A DNA stretch of 64,000 nucleotides. Source: Bacteroidota bacterium (GTDB taxonomy: Bacteria; Bacteroidota; Bacteroidia; J057; JADKCL01). The DNA lies in NCBI GenBank assembly GCA_016718825.1, contig JADKCL010000001.1, forward strand, positions 401,076 through 465,075, read 5' to 3'. Below the pieces are notes generated by a model. It ran no database searches and was not told the DNA's origin. It saw only the letters and a list, made by a program, of their open reading frames with translations. The translations under genes and the position numbers were made by a program. Of this stretch, positions 18,819-27,602 are shown one piece after another; within the stretch, counting starts at the first letter, position 1; every line of letters starts with the position of its first letter.

Positions 18819-19313
18819 TCAGAATTTGCGAGCGCGGTGTTCTTCTTGCGAATAGTATAGCAATGTGGATCGGTTGTCTCTGATCGTGTAGCCAAAAGTG
18901 GGTTGTGAATGGGCGCGTTCCATGATCACCGAATCGGGTTGGGGTGCGCGTTTGCCTTCCACGATCTCGTGCATCGCAGCATGTACCGCCTGAATTGCGT
19001 CCTTGTCGGATGCGCTTTTCCCTTCTGGAAGCAGCCATTCGCCCTCCCATTCATCGCTGTAAATGGTATCGCCCTTGTGGCAGACGATATAGAAATAGAC
19101 AAGTGTGTCCAAGGGACTCTCTCCGAAATAGCCGGCAGTAAACTTGTCGGGGAGTTCGGCGCCGCAAAACGGGGCTAAATGTTCGACAAACATACTTGCA
19201 GGCGGAACAGGCTTCAGGGCATCAGAATCCACGGAGGAACCTCCACATGCCGTAAGCATGAGGCAACTGAGCAGTGCGAGAGCGGCACCGAATCTAGGCA
19301 AAGTGCTGGCCAT
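18819..19313 (-). CDS. Small hypothetical lipoprotein
   Basis: A protein of 164 residues. The signal peptide ends in the lipobox LTAC followed by GGSS, a typical lipidation site. The mature part has the acidic, tyrosine-rich YFIVC..GDTIYSDEW segment and a C-terminal basic HRARKF tail. No family was recognised. It sits 6 bases before the ALDH8A1-like gene and probably belongs to the same transcript; its relation to aldehyde oxidation is unclear. Confidence 0.68.
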   Translation of the reverse strand: MASTLPRFGAALALLSCLMLTACGGSSVDSDALKPVPPASMFVEHLAPFCGAELPDKFTAGYFGESPLDTLVYFYIVCHKGDTIYSDEWEGEWLLPEGKSASDKDAIQAVHAAMHEIVEGKRAPQPDSVIMERAHSQPTFGYTIRDNRSTLLYYSQEEHRARKF

Positions 19314-19362
19314 GCTGCCAATTTAGGAAAATTTAAAGAGGCATTTCCAATCCTGTCATGAA

Positions 19363-20154
19363 TCAGAGGCTTTTCGTGCGTCCGCCGTCGACGGGCAGGT
19401 TGATGCCGTTGATATAGCTTGCGGATGGGGAGGCGAGGAAAGCGATGGCATAAGCCACTTCTTCGGGTCTGGCGAAGCGTTTTGCGGGGATGGAGGACAG
19501 CATCTGATTGGCGGCTTCGGCTTCGCTGATGCCTGTTTTTTCCACTTTGGCTTGGAGAATGCTTTGAAGGCGCTCGGTTTCGGTCGCACCGGGGAGCACG
19601 TTGTTGACGGTAATGCCAAAGCCGCCGAGTTCATTGGCGAGGGTTTTGGCCCAGTTGGCAACTGCGCCACGGATGGTATTGGAAACGCCGAGGCCGTCGA
19701 GCGGCTGCTTGACGCTGGTGGAGATCACATTGATGATGCGGCCGTAGCCACTGGCTTTCATGCCGGGCAGGAGTGCTTGCACCAAGATATGGTTACAAAC
19801 TAGGTGCTGGTTGAAGGCCGCGCGGTATTCTTCGATGTCTGCAGAATGGGCGGCGCCTCCGGCCGGGCCACCGGTATTGTTGATGAGAATATGAATCGTA
19901 TGGAGGTGCTCGGCCATCCAACGGTCGAGCGCATCGCGCAGTTGGGCGGGACGGTCAAAATCGGCAACGAGGTAGCCATGATGCTGGCCATTGGGTGTTG
20001 GCAATTCGGCAGCAACGGCTTTCAGCTTCTCGGCATTCCGCGCGACAAGCGTTACCTGTGCGCCCATGCTTGCGAGCTCGATGGCGGCGGCTTTGCCGAT
20101 GCCTTGCGTGCTGCCACAAACCACTGCCGATTTTCCATTTAAATTCAGTTCCAT
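19363..20154 (-). CDS. Atypical SDR oxidoreductase
   Basis: A protein of 263 residues; this ATG (MELNLNGKSA) gives the standard SDR length, while the frame extends upstream. The dinucleotide motif GSTQGIGKAAA and the NTGG/NNVLPG elements are typical of classical SDRs. The expected Tyr-x-x-x-Lys pair is missing: where most SDRs have YSASK, this one has SNTIR (GLGVSNTIRGAVANW). A group of SDRs with S-x-x-x-R at this place exists, so the family assignment is secure, but the reaction is uncertain. It is followed at the 3' side by the lipoprotein and the ALDH8A1-like gene, so it may act on a related semialdehyde or alcohol. Confidence 0.82.
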   Translation of the reverse strand: MELNLNGKSAVVCGSTQGIGKAAAIELASMGAQVTLVARNAEKLKAVAAELPTPNGQHHGYLVADFDRPAQLRDALDRWMAEHLHTIHILINNTGGPAGGAAHSADIEEYRAAFNQHLVCNHILVQALLPGMKASGYGRIINVISTSVKQPLDGLGVSNTIRGAVANWAKTLANELGGFGITVNNVLPGATETERLQSILQAKVEKTGISEAEAANQMLSSIPAKRFARPEEVAYAIAFLASPSASYINGINLPVDGGRTKSL

Positions 20155-20398
20155 ATCCGACCGTTGTGCTAAGTATTGCGTAAGAAACAAAAAGTCAATT
20201 CTGCGAATTCTACTGGAATGCCGCATCCTTTCTGCCAAATTGTTACAGAATTTTTATATTTACTTGGAATGCCGAAAAAAAGCAGGGCACAATCCTGTTT
20301 TGAATTCGTCAATCCGAGTGGTTTTTGGTGGAAAATACGCTTTCTGGACCATGAACTGGCTTTTTGAGAAATTAGGTTAGAGAATTAAACGACATCTG

Positions 20399-23300
20399 AT
20401 GATGAGTCAATTACCACAATCGCCCTTTGGGAACCCTTTACGCTTTTTGCTGATTTTGCTCACCCTGACAATCGGAATTTCCGGTGTGCGAGCGCAGTGC
20501 CCCGTCAATGCCTCCTTTAACCACAGCTCGAGTTACATCTGTCAAGGTGCAAGCCTTACCTTTAACAATACAACCACAGGAGGTGCCATCGGCCAGAATT
20601 GGTTTGAGAACGTCACTTCCTTCTCTACGCTGCTCAGCCCGACCCGAACGTTCAATACGCCGGGCACTTACATCATTTCGCTGCTTTCAACGAATGGGGC
20701 TTGCACGGATACCGCTCAATCTGCCATCACCGTGAGCCCGACCATGACGGCTACGGCAACATTTGTGAGCCCGACCTGTTTCAATGGCACCAACGGATCT
20801 GCCAACCTCACACCTGGCGGAGGCACTCCCAACCGCAGCGTCAACAACAACCGTGCAATCTCTGACTACATCGCCGCCAACACCGTTTCCAATGCGGGTT
20901 ATGCAGGTGGCATTACGGTCGAAGCTTGGGTTAAACCAAGGTCCACTTGGACAACAGGGGACGGCCTTTTTATGGCGTTCAACCAGACCGGCGGTACAAG
21001 CAATCGCTTCTTCGTGGGATACAATCCTGGCTTTCAGCAGTTTGTTTATTTTGATGACAATACTGGAAACTCATTCATGCTGGGAACCCAACCTCGGGGA
21101 AATTGGTACCATGTTGCGCTGACAATCAATGCTGCCAACCAAGTGAATTTTTACTTGAATGGGGTCCTCAATAAAACCTTCAACACGACCAATACTTGGA
21201 TTCCGCAAGCGGGAGATCGCTTTTCCATGGGACAAGAATGGGATTACACGGTGCTTTCCCAGCACTTTGATGGATTCATTGACGAAGCCCGTGTATGGAA
21301 TGCAGTTTTGTCTGGCCCAACGATTTTGAGCAATAGAAACAGTTGCATGGGCATCAACAATACCCACCCCAACTGGGGAAATTTGGTTGCCTATTACAGC
21401 ATGAACGAGGGTTCGGGCACGTATATTTTTGACCGCTCTGGCCGCAACAACCACGGTCAGCGCATCAACGGCACTGTTTATGGCACCGCTGCTGAAAGCA
21501 ACTGGGGCTGCTTCAGTGCTGGAACGGGTTACGGCTATTCCTGGAGCAATGGCGCCACCACCGAAGACCTCACAGGCATCGGCGCAGGCACCTACACCGT
21601 CACCCTGATGGATGGCGCTGGCGCAGGTTGCAATCCGACGGCGACCGTGACCCTCATCAACCCAGCAGCTACGGTAGTCGCAATCACCCCTCCCGGACCG
21701 GTCGCGATTTGTGCCGGCTTGTCCACGACCTTGACCGCATCTGGCGCGAATACCTATGTTTGGTCACCGGGAACCGGCCTTTCGGGAACGACGACGCCAT
21801 CTGTCACGGCAAGTCCGACCGGCACGACGACCTATACTTGTGTCGGTACAAGCGCATTGGGATGCACAGGCAGTTCCACCGTACAGGTTGTCGTCAATCC
21901 CTTGCCAACAGCAACGATTACAGGAACCAACATCCTTTGCTTTGGAGACACCACTACCCTTACAGCTGGCGGAGGTACCTCTTATGTGTGGAGCAACGGC
22001 CCTACAACCGCTGGAAACACGGTGACTCCTGGCACGACGACAACCTACACGGTCACTGTCACCGACGCCAATACCTGTATCGATACGGAAACTGCAACGG
22101 TCACTGTCAACCCATTACCGATCGTGACCTTCACGGGAATTGACACGATTTGCAATGGTGATTCGACAACGATCACCGCCGCAGGCGGCACTGGCTACGT
22201 ATGGAGCAATGGCCCCACTACCGCGGGTCAAATCCTTGCTCCTAATACTTCGACAAGCTACACGGTCACCGTTTCGGATGCCAATTCTTGCGAAAATACG
22301 GGCTCCATCACGGTCGTTGTCAATGCATTGCCGGTGCTGAACTTTGCCGGCATCGATACGATCTGTGCGGGCGATACTACGCAAATCACGGTTGCTGGGG
22401 CAAGCACCTATCTCTGGGGCCATGGTCCGACCACGGCCCTCGTCGATTTGAATCCGTTTGGAAACACATTTTATAGTGTGATGGGAACCGACAGCAATGG
22501 TTGCAGTGCTGCCGATTCGATCGAAATCATCGTCAATGCCTTGCCGGTCATCACGATCACAGGCAACGATACGCTCTGCGTTGGCGATTCCACTTTGCTC
22601 ACCGGAAATGGCGGCACAAGCTACCTTTGGAGCACCGGGGATCTGACGTCCATGATCACAGCGATTCCCGCCGGCAATACGACCTATACCTTGACAGGCA
22701 CAGATGGCAATGGCTGCAGTGGTAATGCCGCATTCGCAGTCGTGGTCAATGCGCTTCCGACCCCGACCATCACAGGCTTGGACAGCATCTGCGTTGGTGA
22801 CACCACGACTTTGATTGCCTCAGGCGGATTGACTTATTTCTGGAGCACGTTTACGAATACCGCAAGTATTTCCGTCGGTCCGTTGGTCAATACCACTTAT
22901 ACGGTTACCGCTACGGATGGCAATGGCTGCGAAGCCTCGGCAAGTACGACCGTAGTGGTCAATGCCCTGCCAACGACACCGGTCATCACCCAAAGCGGCA
23001 ACCTGCTGTCGACAACGGGCGGATTTGCCAGCTATCAATGGTTTTTCAATGGCAACCCGATTTCGGGGGCAACGTCTGCGAGCCATACTGCAACACAAGA
23101 CGGCAACTATACCGTCACTGTGACCAATGCGGCAGGATGCTCTGCAACTTCAGCTCCACTTGCAGTCATCGTCATCGGGATCACGCCAAGTGGTTTTGCC
23201 AACTTCGGATTGCAGGTTTATCCCAATCCGAATGGCGGCAAATTCACGGTGCGTTTGGACTTGGAGCGTGACCGGAATGTAAGCTTGCGGATCTTTGACT

Positions 23301-23452
23301 TGGTCGGCAAGCAGGTTTGGAGTCAGCAAGGCGATCTTCCATTCGGCGAATGGAAACAAGCCATCGACCTCAGCCAATTGACCAAGGGCACCTACATGCT
23401 CGACGTCACTTCTGAAGGTCAACGGATGACGACGAAGGTGGTCGTGCAATAA
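20399..23452 (+). CDS. Large T9SS-secreted adhesin-like protein (PKD, SprB, LamG, Ig-like repeats)
   Basis: A protein of 1017 residues with a signal peptide ending in GVRA. A PKD-like domain comes first (about 35-115). A SprB-type repeat begins at CFNGTNGSANLTPGGGTP and is interrupted by a LamG/concanavalin-like domain (about 150-350; EAWVKPRSTW, FDGFIDEARVWN) before resuming with YGYSWSNGATT. Six Ig-like repeats of about 75-80 residues follow (VNALPVITITGNDTLCVGD type, with paired Cys), then one divergent repeat and a T9SS type A sorting domain (LQVYPNPNGGKFTV to the end). It is expected to be exported by T9SS and attached to the cell surface. It may act in adhesion or gliding; the ligand is unknown. 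Start is one of two adjacent ATGs. Confidence 0.88.
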   Translation: MMSQLPQSPFGNPLRFLLILLTLTIGISGVRAQCPVNASFNHSSSYICQGASLTFNNTTTGGAIGQNWFENVTSFSTLLSPTRTFNTPGTYIISLLSTNGACTDTAQSAITVSPTMTATATFVSPTCFNGTNGSANLTPGGGTPNRSVNNNRAISDYIAANTVSNAGYAGGITVEAWVKPRSTWTTGDGLFMAFNQTGGTSNRFFVGYNPGFQQFVYFDDNTGNSFMLGTQPRGNWYHVALTINAANQVNFYLNGVLNKTFNTTNTWIPQAGDRFSMGQEWDYTVLSQHFDGFIDEARVWNAVLSGPTILSNRNSCMGINNTHPNWGNLVAYYSMNEGSGTYIFDRSGRNNHGQRINGTVYGTAAESNWGCFSAGTGYGYSWSNGATTEDLTGIGAGTYTVTLMDGAGAGCNPTATVTLINPAATVVAITPPGPVAICAGLSTTLTASGANTYVWSPGTGLSGTTTPSVTASPTGTTTYTCVGTSALGCTGSSTVQVVVNPLPTATITGTNILCFGDTTTLTAGGGTSYVWSNGPTTAGNTVTPGTTTTYTVTVTDANTCIDTETATVTVNPLPIVTFTGIDTICNGDSTTITAAGGTGYVWSNGPTTAGQILAPNTSTSYTVTVSDANSCENTGSITVVVNALPVLNFAGIDTICAGDTTQITVAGASTYLWGHGPTTALVDLNPFGNTFYSVMGTDSNGCSAADSIEIIVNALPVITITGNDTLCVGDSTLLTGNGGTSYLWSTGDLTSMITAIPAGNTTYTLTGTDGNGCSGNAAFAVVVNALPTPTITGLDSICVGDTTTLIASGGLTYFWSTFTNTASISVGPLVNTTYTVTATDGNGCEASASTTVVVNALPTTPVITQSGNLLSTTGGFASYQWFFNGNPISGATSASHTATQDGNYTVTVTNAAGCSATSAPLAVIVIGITPSGFANFGLQVYPNPNGGKFTVRLDLERDRNVSLRIFDLVGKQVWSQQGDLPFGEWKQAIDLSQLTKGTYMLDVTSEGQRMTTKVVVQ

Positions 23453-23475
23453 GCGCTGGAGATCGTGAATCAAAA

Positions 23476-23503
23476 AAACGCCCCGAAGAGAAACGGGGCG
23501 TTT
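23476..23503. terminator. Bidirectional terminator between adhesin and nadB
   Basis: A GC-rich perfect stem, AAACGCCCCG/CGGGGCGTTT, with an 8-base AAGAGAAA loop and A/T runs on both sides. It sits between convergent genes and can serve both. Confidence 0.9.
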
Positions 23504-23541
23504 CTTGCCCCATTTCTATTTTCCTGCAATCGCAATCGCGG

Positions 23542-25134
23542 TTACAACACCGTATCATAAGCCTGCGGCAGCTTCTCGGGATAATCCGTCGTGAAGTGCA
23601 GGCCTCGGCTTTCCTTGCGAATCTTGGCCGATTTGATGGTCAGATAGGCGCAGGTGATGATGTTGCGCAATTCGCAGAGCTCGGGGGAGACTTTGGTTTT
23701 GCGGTAAAAGTCTTCTGTCTCTTCGAATATCAACTTAATGCGGCGCTCGGCACGCTCCAAGCGCAGGTTGCTGCGCACGATGCCCACGAAGTTGGTCATC
23801 AAGGTCTGCACCTCGCGGAAGTTGTGCGAAATCAGCACCCATTCCTCGGTCAATTCCACGCCTTGCTCGTTCCATTCCGGGATATCTTCCTGAAAATTGT
23901 AGTTCTGCCAGTTTTCCTTGACGGCTTCGAAGATGTTGTGGGCATAGACGATCCCTTCGAGCAAGCTGTTGGATGCCAGGCGATTCGCCCCATGTAACCC
24001 CGAACTGCTCACTTCACCCATGGCATACAAACGGCCGATGCTCGAATGTCCGTGCATGTCGATCAAAACCCCGCCGCAAGTGTAATGCTGTGCGGGCCTT
24101 ACAGGAATCATGTCTTTGGTAATGTCGATACCCTTGCTCAGGCACTTCTCCAAAATGTTGGGGAAATGGCCATGCAATTCCTTGGGGTCGATATGGGTGG
24201 CGTCGAGCCAGACAAATTCGGAGCCGGAAAGCTTCATTTCGTTGTCGATGGCGCGGGCGACGATGTCACGGGGTGCGAGGTCCTTGCGGGGATCGTACTT
24301 TTCCATGAATGCCGTCTTGTTGTATTGCGTGCGCAAGATGGCGCCGGCACCACGCATGGCTTCGGTGATCAAAAAGGCGGGGCGCACGCCGGGTTCGTAG
24401 AGCGAGGTCGGATGAAACTGGGCGAATTCCATGTTGGCGACGCGGCCCATGGCGCGGTACACCATCGCGATGCCGTCACCCGTGGCGACGCTCGGGTTGG
24501 TGGTCGCATCAAAGACATTGCCGCAGCCGCCCGAGGCGAGCATGGTCAGGCGCGAGAGGATGCGCACGACCTTTTTGGCCTTGACGTCGAGGGCGTAAAC
24601 GCCGTAACATTCGATGCCGGGAGTGCCGCGGTTGAGGTAACGCCCGAGATGATGCTGCGTGAGCAGGTCGATGGCGAAGAAATGTTCGCTGAGGGTGATG
24701 TTGGGATGCAACTCGACAGCGGCCAAGAGGGCGCGTTCGATTTCCCAGCCCGTGGCATCCTTGGAGTGGAGAATGCGGCTTTCGGAGTGGCCACCTTCGC
24801 GGCCAAGGCTGAGGGTGCCGTCTTCGCGGCGGTCGAAGCGGGCGCCATTGTCGATGAGCTCCTGCACGCGCAGGGGGCCATTTTCGACGACCATGCGCAC
24901 CACTTCCTCATTGCAAAGGCCGTCGCCCGCATCGAGGGTGTCGGCAACATGGGATTCGAAGGTATCCATATTGGAAACAACGGCCGCGATACCGCCCTGC
25001 GCATACTTGGTATTGCTTTCGTCTTTGTTGCGCTTGGTTATGATGAGCACCTTGCCCAACTGCGCCGCCTTGAGCGCAAACGACAGTCCGGCCACGCCGG
25101 AACCGATCACCAAAAAATCTGTGCGAATGTCCAT
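23542..25134 (-). CDS. nadB: L-aspartate oxidase
   Basis: A flavoprotein of 530 residues that oxidises L-aspartate to iminoaspartate, the first step of de novo NAD synthesis. The FAD motif GSGVAGLSFALKAA starts near residue 12. TKYAQGGIAAV, GGHSESRILH, FHPTSLY and RPAQHYTCGG follow, and the C-terminal ANRLASNSLLEGIVYA is the NadB FAD-cap motif; the helical tail matches the family length. NadA and NadC, its usual partners, are not in this window. The gene is monocistronic, between the terminators at 23476 and 25218. Confidence 0.96.
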   Translation of the reverse strand: MDIRTDFLVIGSGVAGLSFALKAAQLGKVLIITKRNKDESNTKYAQGGIAAVVSNMDTFESHVADTLDAGDGLCNEEVVRMVVENGPLRVQELIDNGARFDRREDGTLSLGREGGHSESRILHSKDATGWEIERALLAAVELHPNITLSEHFFAIDLLTQHHLGRYLNRGTPGIECYGVYALDVKAKKVVRILSRLTMLASGGCGNVFDATTNPSVATGDGIAMVYRAMGRVANMEFAQFHPTSLYEPGVRPAFLITEAMRGAGAILRTQYNKTAFMEKYDPRKDLAPRDIVARAIDNEMKLSGSEFVWLDATHIDPKELHGHFPNILEKCLSKGIDITKDMIPVRPAQHYTCGGVLIDMHGHSSIGRLYAMGEVSSSGLHGANRLASNSLLEGIVYAHNIFEAVKENWQNYNFQEDIPEWNEQGVELTEEWVLISHNFREVQTLMTNFVGIVRSNLRLERAERRIKLIFEETEDFYRKTKVSPELCELRNIITCAYLTIKSAKIRKESRGLHFTTDYPEKLPQAYDTVL

Positions 25135-25217
25135 GTGGCTAAAGTAGGGAATTTTTGTTTCCTACGGTTGGCCATGAACGATGCTGTGATGTCCCAACCT
25201 GCGGCAGCGTCAAATAG

Positions 25218-25260
25218 CGAAGGGGGCGCTATCACCAAAAAAGTGTTAGCGCCCCCTTCG
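25218..25260 (-). terminator. Strong hairpin after moxR
   Basis: An 18-bp stem (CGAAGGGGGCGCTATCAC with GTGTTAGCGCCCCCTTCG, one mismatch) closes a short CAAAAAA loop, 12 bases past the moxR stop codon. The flanks are only moderately T-rich. It separates the folding operon from nadB. Confidence 0.75.
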
Positions 25261-25271
25261 CACAAAAAGGA

Positions 25272-26261
25272 TTACCCCTCGTTCATCAAGCGCTTGATGA
25301 TGTCGGCGCTCGTGATGCCTTCGGCTTCAGCGGTGAAGCTGGGCACGATACGGTGGCGCAAGACGGAAACGGCGACGGCCTTCACGTCTTCGATGTCGGG
25401 GCTGTATTTGCCGCGGAGCAGGGCGTGCGCCTTGGCGCCGAGGATCAGGTATTGCGAGGCGCGTGGGCCTGCACCCCATGTGATCAAGTCCTTGATAAAT
25501 GCCGGGGCGGCAGGCGTGCCGACACGGGTTTTGGTGACCAAGTTCACGGCGTAGGTGATCACAGTGTCTGTGACAGGCACCTTGCGCACGAGGTCTTGGA
25601 AATATTGGATGTCTTCGCGGTCGAGGATGACCTTGAGCTCGGCTTTGTGATCGCTCGTCGTCTGCTTGACGATGTTGATTTCCTCCTGCAGCGTAGGATA
25701 ACCGACCTCGATGTTGAACATGAAGCGGTCGAGCTGCGCCTCGGGCAATGGGTAGGTACCTTCCTGCTCGATCGGGTTTTGGGTCGCCAACACGAAGAAA
25801 GGCTCGTCGAGTTTATAGCTCTGACCTGCGATGGTCACCCTTTTTTCCTGCATCGCCTCCAAAAGCGCGGCTTGCGTCTTGGGAGGGGTACGGTTGATCT
25901 CGTCGGCGAGGATGATATTCGCGAAGATCGGACCCTTGATGAACTTGAAATATTTTTTGTTGGTGTCCACGTCGATCTCCAAAATTTCGGAGCCGAGGAT
26001 GTCACCGGGCATCAGGTCAGGCGTGAACTGAATGCGGTTGAACTCCAAGTCGAGGATGCGGGAAACAGTGCTGATGAGCAAGGTTTTCGCGAGACCGGGC
26101 ACACCGACCAACAAACTGTGACCTTTGCAGAAGAGCGCGATGATCAATTTCTCGATCACATCCTCTTGGCCTACAATGACTTTGCCAATTTCAGCTTTAA
26201 GGGCTTTGTATTTTTCGGCGAGCGCGTCGGCTGCCTGCTTATCGTCTTTGTACTTGCTCAT
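25272..26261 (-). CDS. MoxR-family AAA+ ATPase
   Basis: A protein of 329 residues. Walker A GVPGLAKT (53-60), Walker B ILADEINRTPPKTQAALLEAMQE and the MoxR signature LATQNPIEQEGTYPLPEAQLDR are all present, with an AAA lid at the end. MoxR ATPases act as chaperones that help insert cofactors or assemble complexes, often with a von Willebrand domain protein; no such partner lies here. Its start overlaps the stop of the SurA-like gene by 4 bases (ATGA), placing it last in a four-gene envelope-folding operon. Confidence 0.94.
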   Translation of the reverse strand: MSKYKDDKQAADALAEKYKALKAEIGKVIVGQEDVIEKLIIALFCKGHSLLVGVPGLAKTLLISTVSRILDLEFNRIQFTPDLMPGDILGSEILEIDVDTNKKYFKFIKGPIFANIILADEINRTPPKTQAALLEAMQEKRVTIAGQSYKLDEPFFVLATQNPIEQEGTYPLPEAQLDRFMFNIEVGYPTLQEEINIVKQTTSDHKAELKVILDREDIQYFQDLVRKVPVTDTVITYAVNLVTKTRVGTPAAPAFIKDLITWGAGPRASQYLILGAKAHALLRGKYSPDIEDVKAVAVSVLRHRIVPSFTAEAEGITSADIIKRLMNEG

Positions 26262-27595
26262 TGAATCCAGTTGCTTAAAACTTCCTTGCAGTCGGTGTCT
26301 TTGATCTCGATGAAGATGTTCTTACGTGCACTCATCAACCAACGTTCGAGTTCGCCGGCTTGTTTTGCCTGAAGCGCCGCGGATTGAATTTTTTGGTAAT
26401 CGGCCTCGAGGCTTGCCACGTGGGGTGCGACACGCTTTTTGAGGTAAAGCATGTGGTAAACCTTCTTGTTGTCGGGCTGAATCCACTCCATCGGCTCCGT
26501 GATATCGCCCTCCTTCATCTCATCGACCTTGAGGTAGAAGTCAGCGTCGAGGAGGTCAAGGGGAATCCGGGTTTCGCCCGTTTGCGGATTTTTGATGCAT
26601 CCGCCGCAGGTTTTGGTTTCGTCGTCGTCGGAATATTCACGTGCAGCGCGCTCAAACGTCAAGGTGTCGGTCGCCTCGATCTTGGCCCGAATTTCCTTGA
26701 GCTGCTCTTCGGCGCGCAATTCGTCCTCATAATTGACGCGTGGGGCGACCAGAATGTGACGGGCACTGACGAGTTCGCCGACAATCTTGTATACCTGCAT
26801 GATGTGGAAGCCGAATTCGCTTTTGAAGACTTGGGAAATTTCTCCCTCCTTGGATTTGAATGCAATCTCTTCAAAGGCAGGAACCATTCGCCCACGGCCA
26901 AATTCGCCTAAGTCGCCACCCAAACGTGCACTGCCAAAGTCCTCGGAAATCTTCTTTGCCATTTCCTGAAACCCGACTTCGCCGCGGACGATCTGCTCCC
27001 TTGCAGTCTCCAATTTAGCCTTGGCGTCCTTGATCGCAGCGTCGGTCGCCACCGGACGTTTGACAATGTGGAACAATTCGACCTCAGCGGGCAAATAGGG
27101 AAGGCTGTCACTGGGGAAGCCATTGTAGAATTTCTTGACTTCGCGCGGTGTGATCACGACCTTGGAGATGATCTGCTCGCGCATGCGTTCGACGAGCAGT
27201 TGGTCTTGAATTTCAGGCCAAAGGTCGGCTTTGATCTCGATCAGCGGCTTATGGTATTCTTCTTCGAGTTTGGCGATGCTGCCAAATCCTTGAATGAAGT
27301 AATTGAGTTTGCGGCCCAACTCGGATTCAATTTGGTCGTCGGTGACGGTGAGCGAGTCCTGTCTCGCCTTGTTCAGGAGGAGCTTCTCGATGATGAGCTT
27401 CTCCAAAATCTGGCAACGCAGCGTACCGTCGTCTTTTTGCCCATTGGCGATAAAATAGGCGAATTGGTTTTCGACATCAGAAAGCAGGATGATGTCTTCG
27501 CCTACCACCGCGACAATTTTGTCGAGCAATTGGGCTTGGAGGCTGCTGCCAAAACCGATGAACGAGACCAAGATGGCCAAAAGGATTTTTTTCAT
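26258..27595 (-). CDS. SurA-like periplasmic peptidyl-prolyl isomerase/chaperone
   Basis: A protein of 445 residues; this ATG directly precedes a signal peptide (ILLAILVSFIGFGSSLQAQ). The N-terminal SurA chaperone helices begin LLDKIVAVVGEDIILLSDVENQ. Two parvulin (rotamase) domains follow at about residues 165-260 and 265-385, with EMAKKISEDFGSA and FGFHIMQVYKIVG in the first. SurA delivers unfolded outer-membrane proteins to the BAM complex. The gene sits directly between a parvulin-like lipoprotein gene and moxR in an operon typical of Bacteroidota. Confidence 0.92.
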   Translation of the reverse strand: MKKILLAILVSFIGFGSSLQAQLLDKIVAVVGEDIILLSDVENQFAYFIANGQKDDGTLRCQILEKLIIEKLLLNKARQDSLTVTDDQIESELGRKLNYFIQGFGSIAKLEEEYHKPLIEIKADLWPEIQDQLLVERMREQIISKVVITPREVKKFYNGFPSDSLPYLPAEVELFHIVKRPVATDAAIKDAKAKLETAREQIVRGEVGFQEMAKKISEDFGSARLGGDLGEFGRGRMVPAFEEIAFKSKEGEISQVFKSEFGFHIMQVYKIVGELVSARHILVAPRVNYEDELRAEEQLKEIRAKIEATDTLTFERAAREYSDDDETKTCGGCIKNPQTGETRIPLDLLDADFYLKVDEMKEGDITEPMEWIQPDNKKVYHMLYLKKRVAPHVASLEADYQKIQSAALQAKQAGELERWLMSARKNIFIEIKDTDCKEVLSNWIQ

Positions 27596-27602
27596 CTTGG
27601 AA

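Noticed and set aside
24046..25554. 502-residue plus-strand frame antisense to nadB and the end of moxR
   Set aside because: It mirrors two well-supported genes and has no recognised domain; codon bias of the sense genes keeps the antisense frame open.
25353..26264. 303-residue plus-strand frame antisense to moxR
   Set aside because: The sense frame has all MoxR motifs; the antisense one has none.
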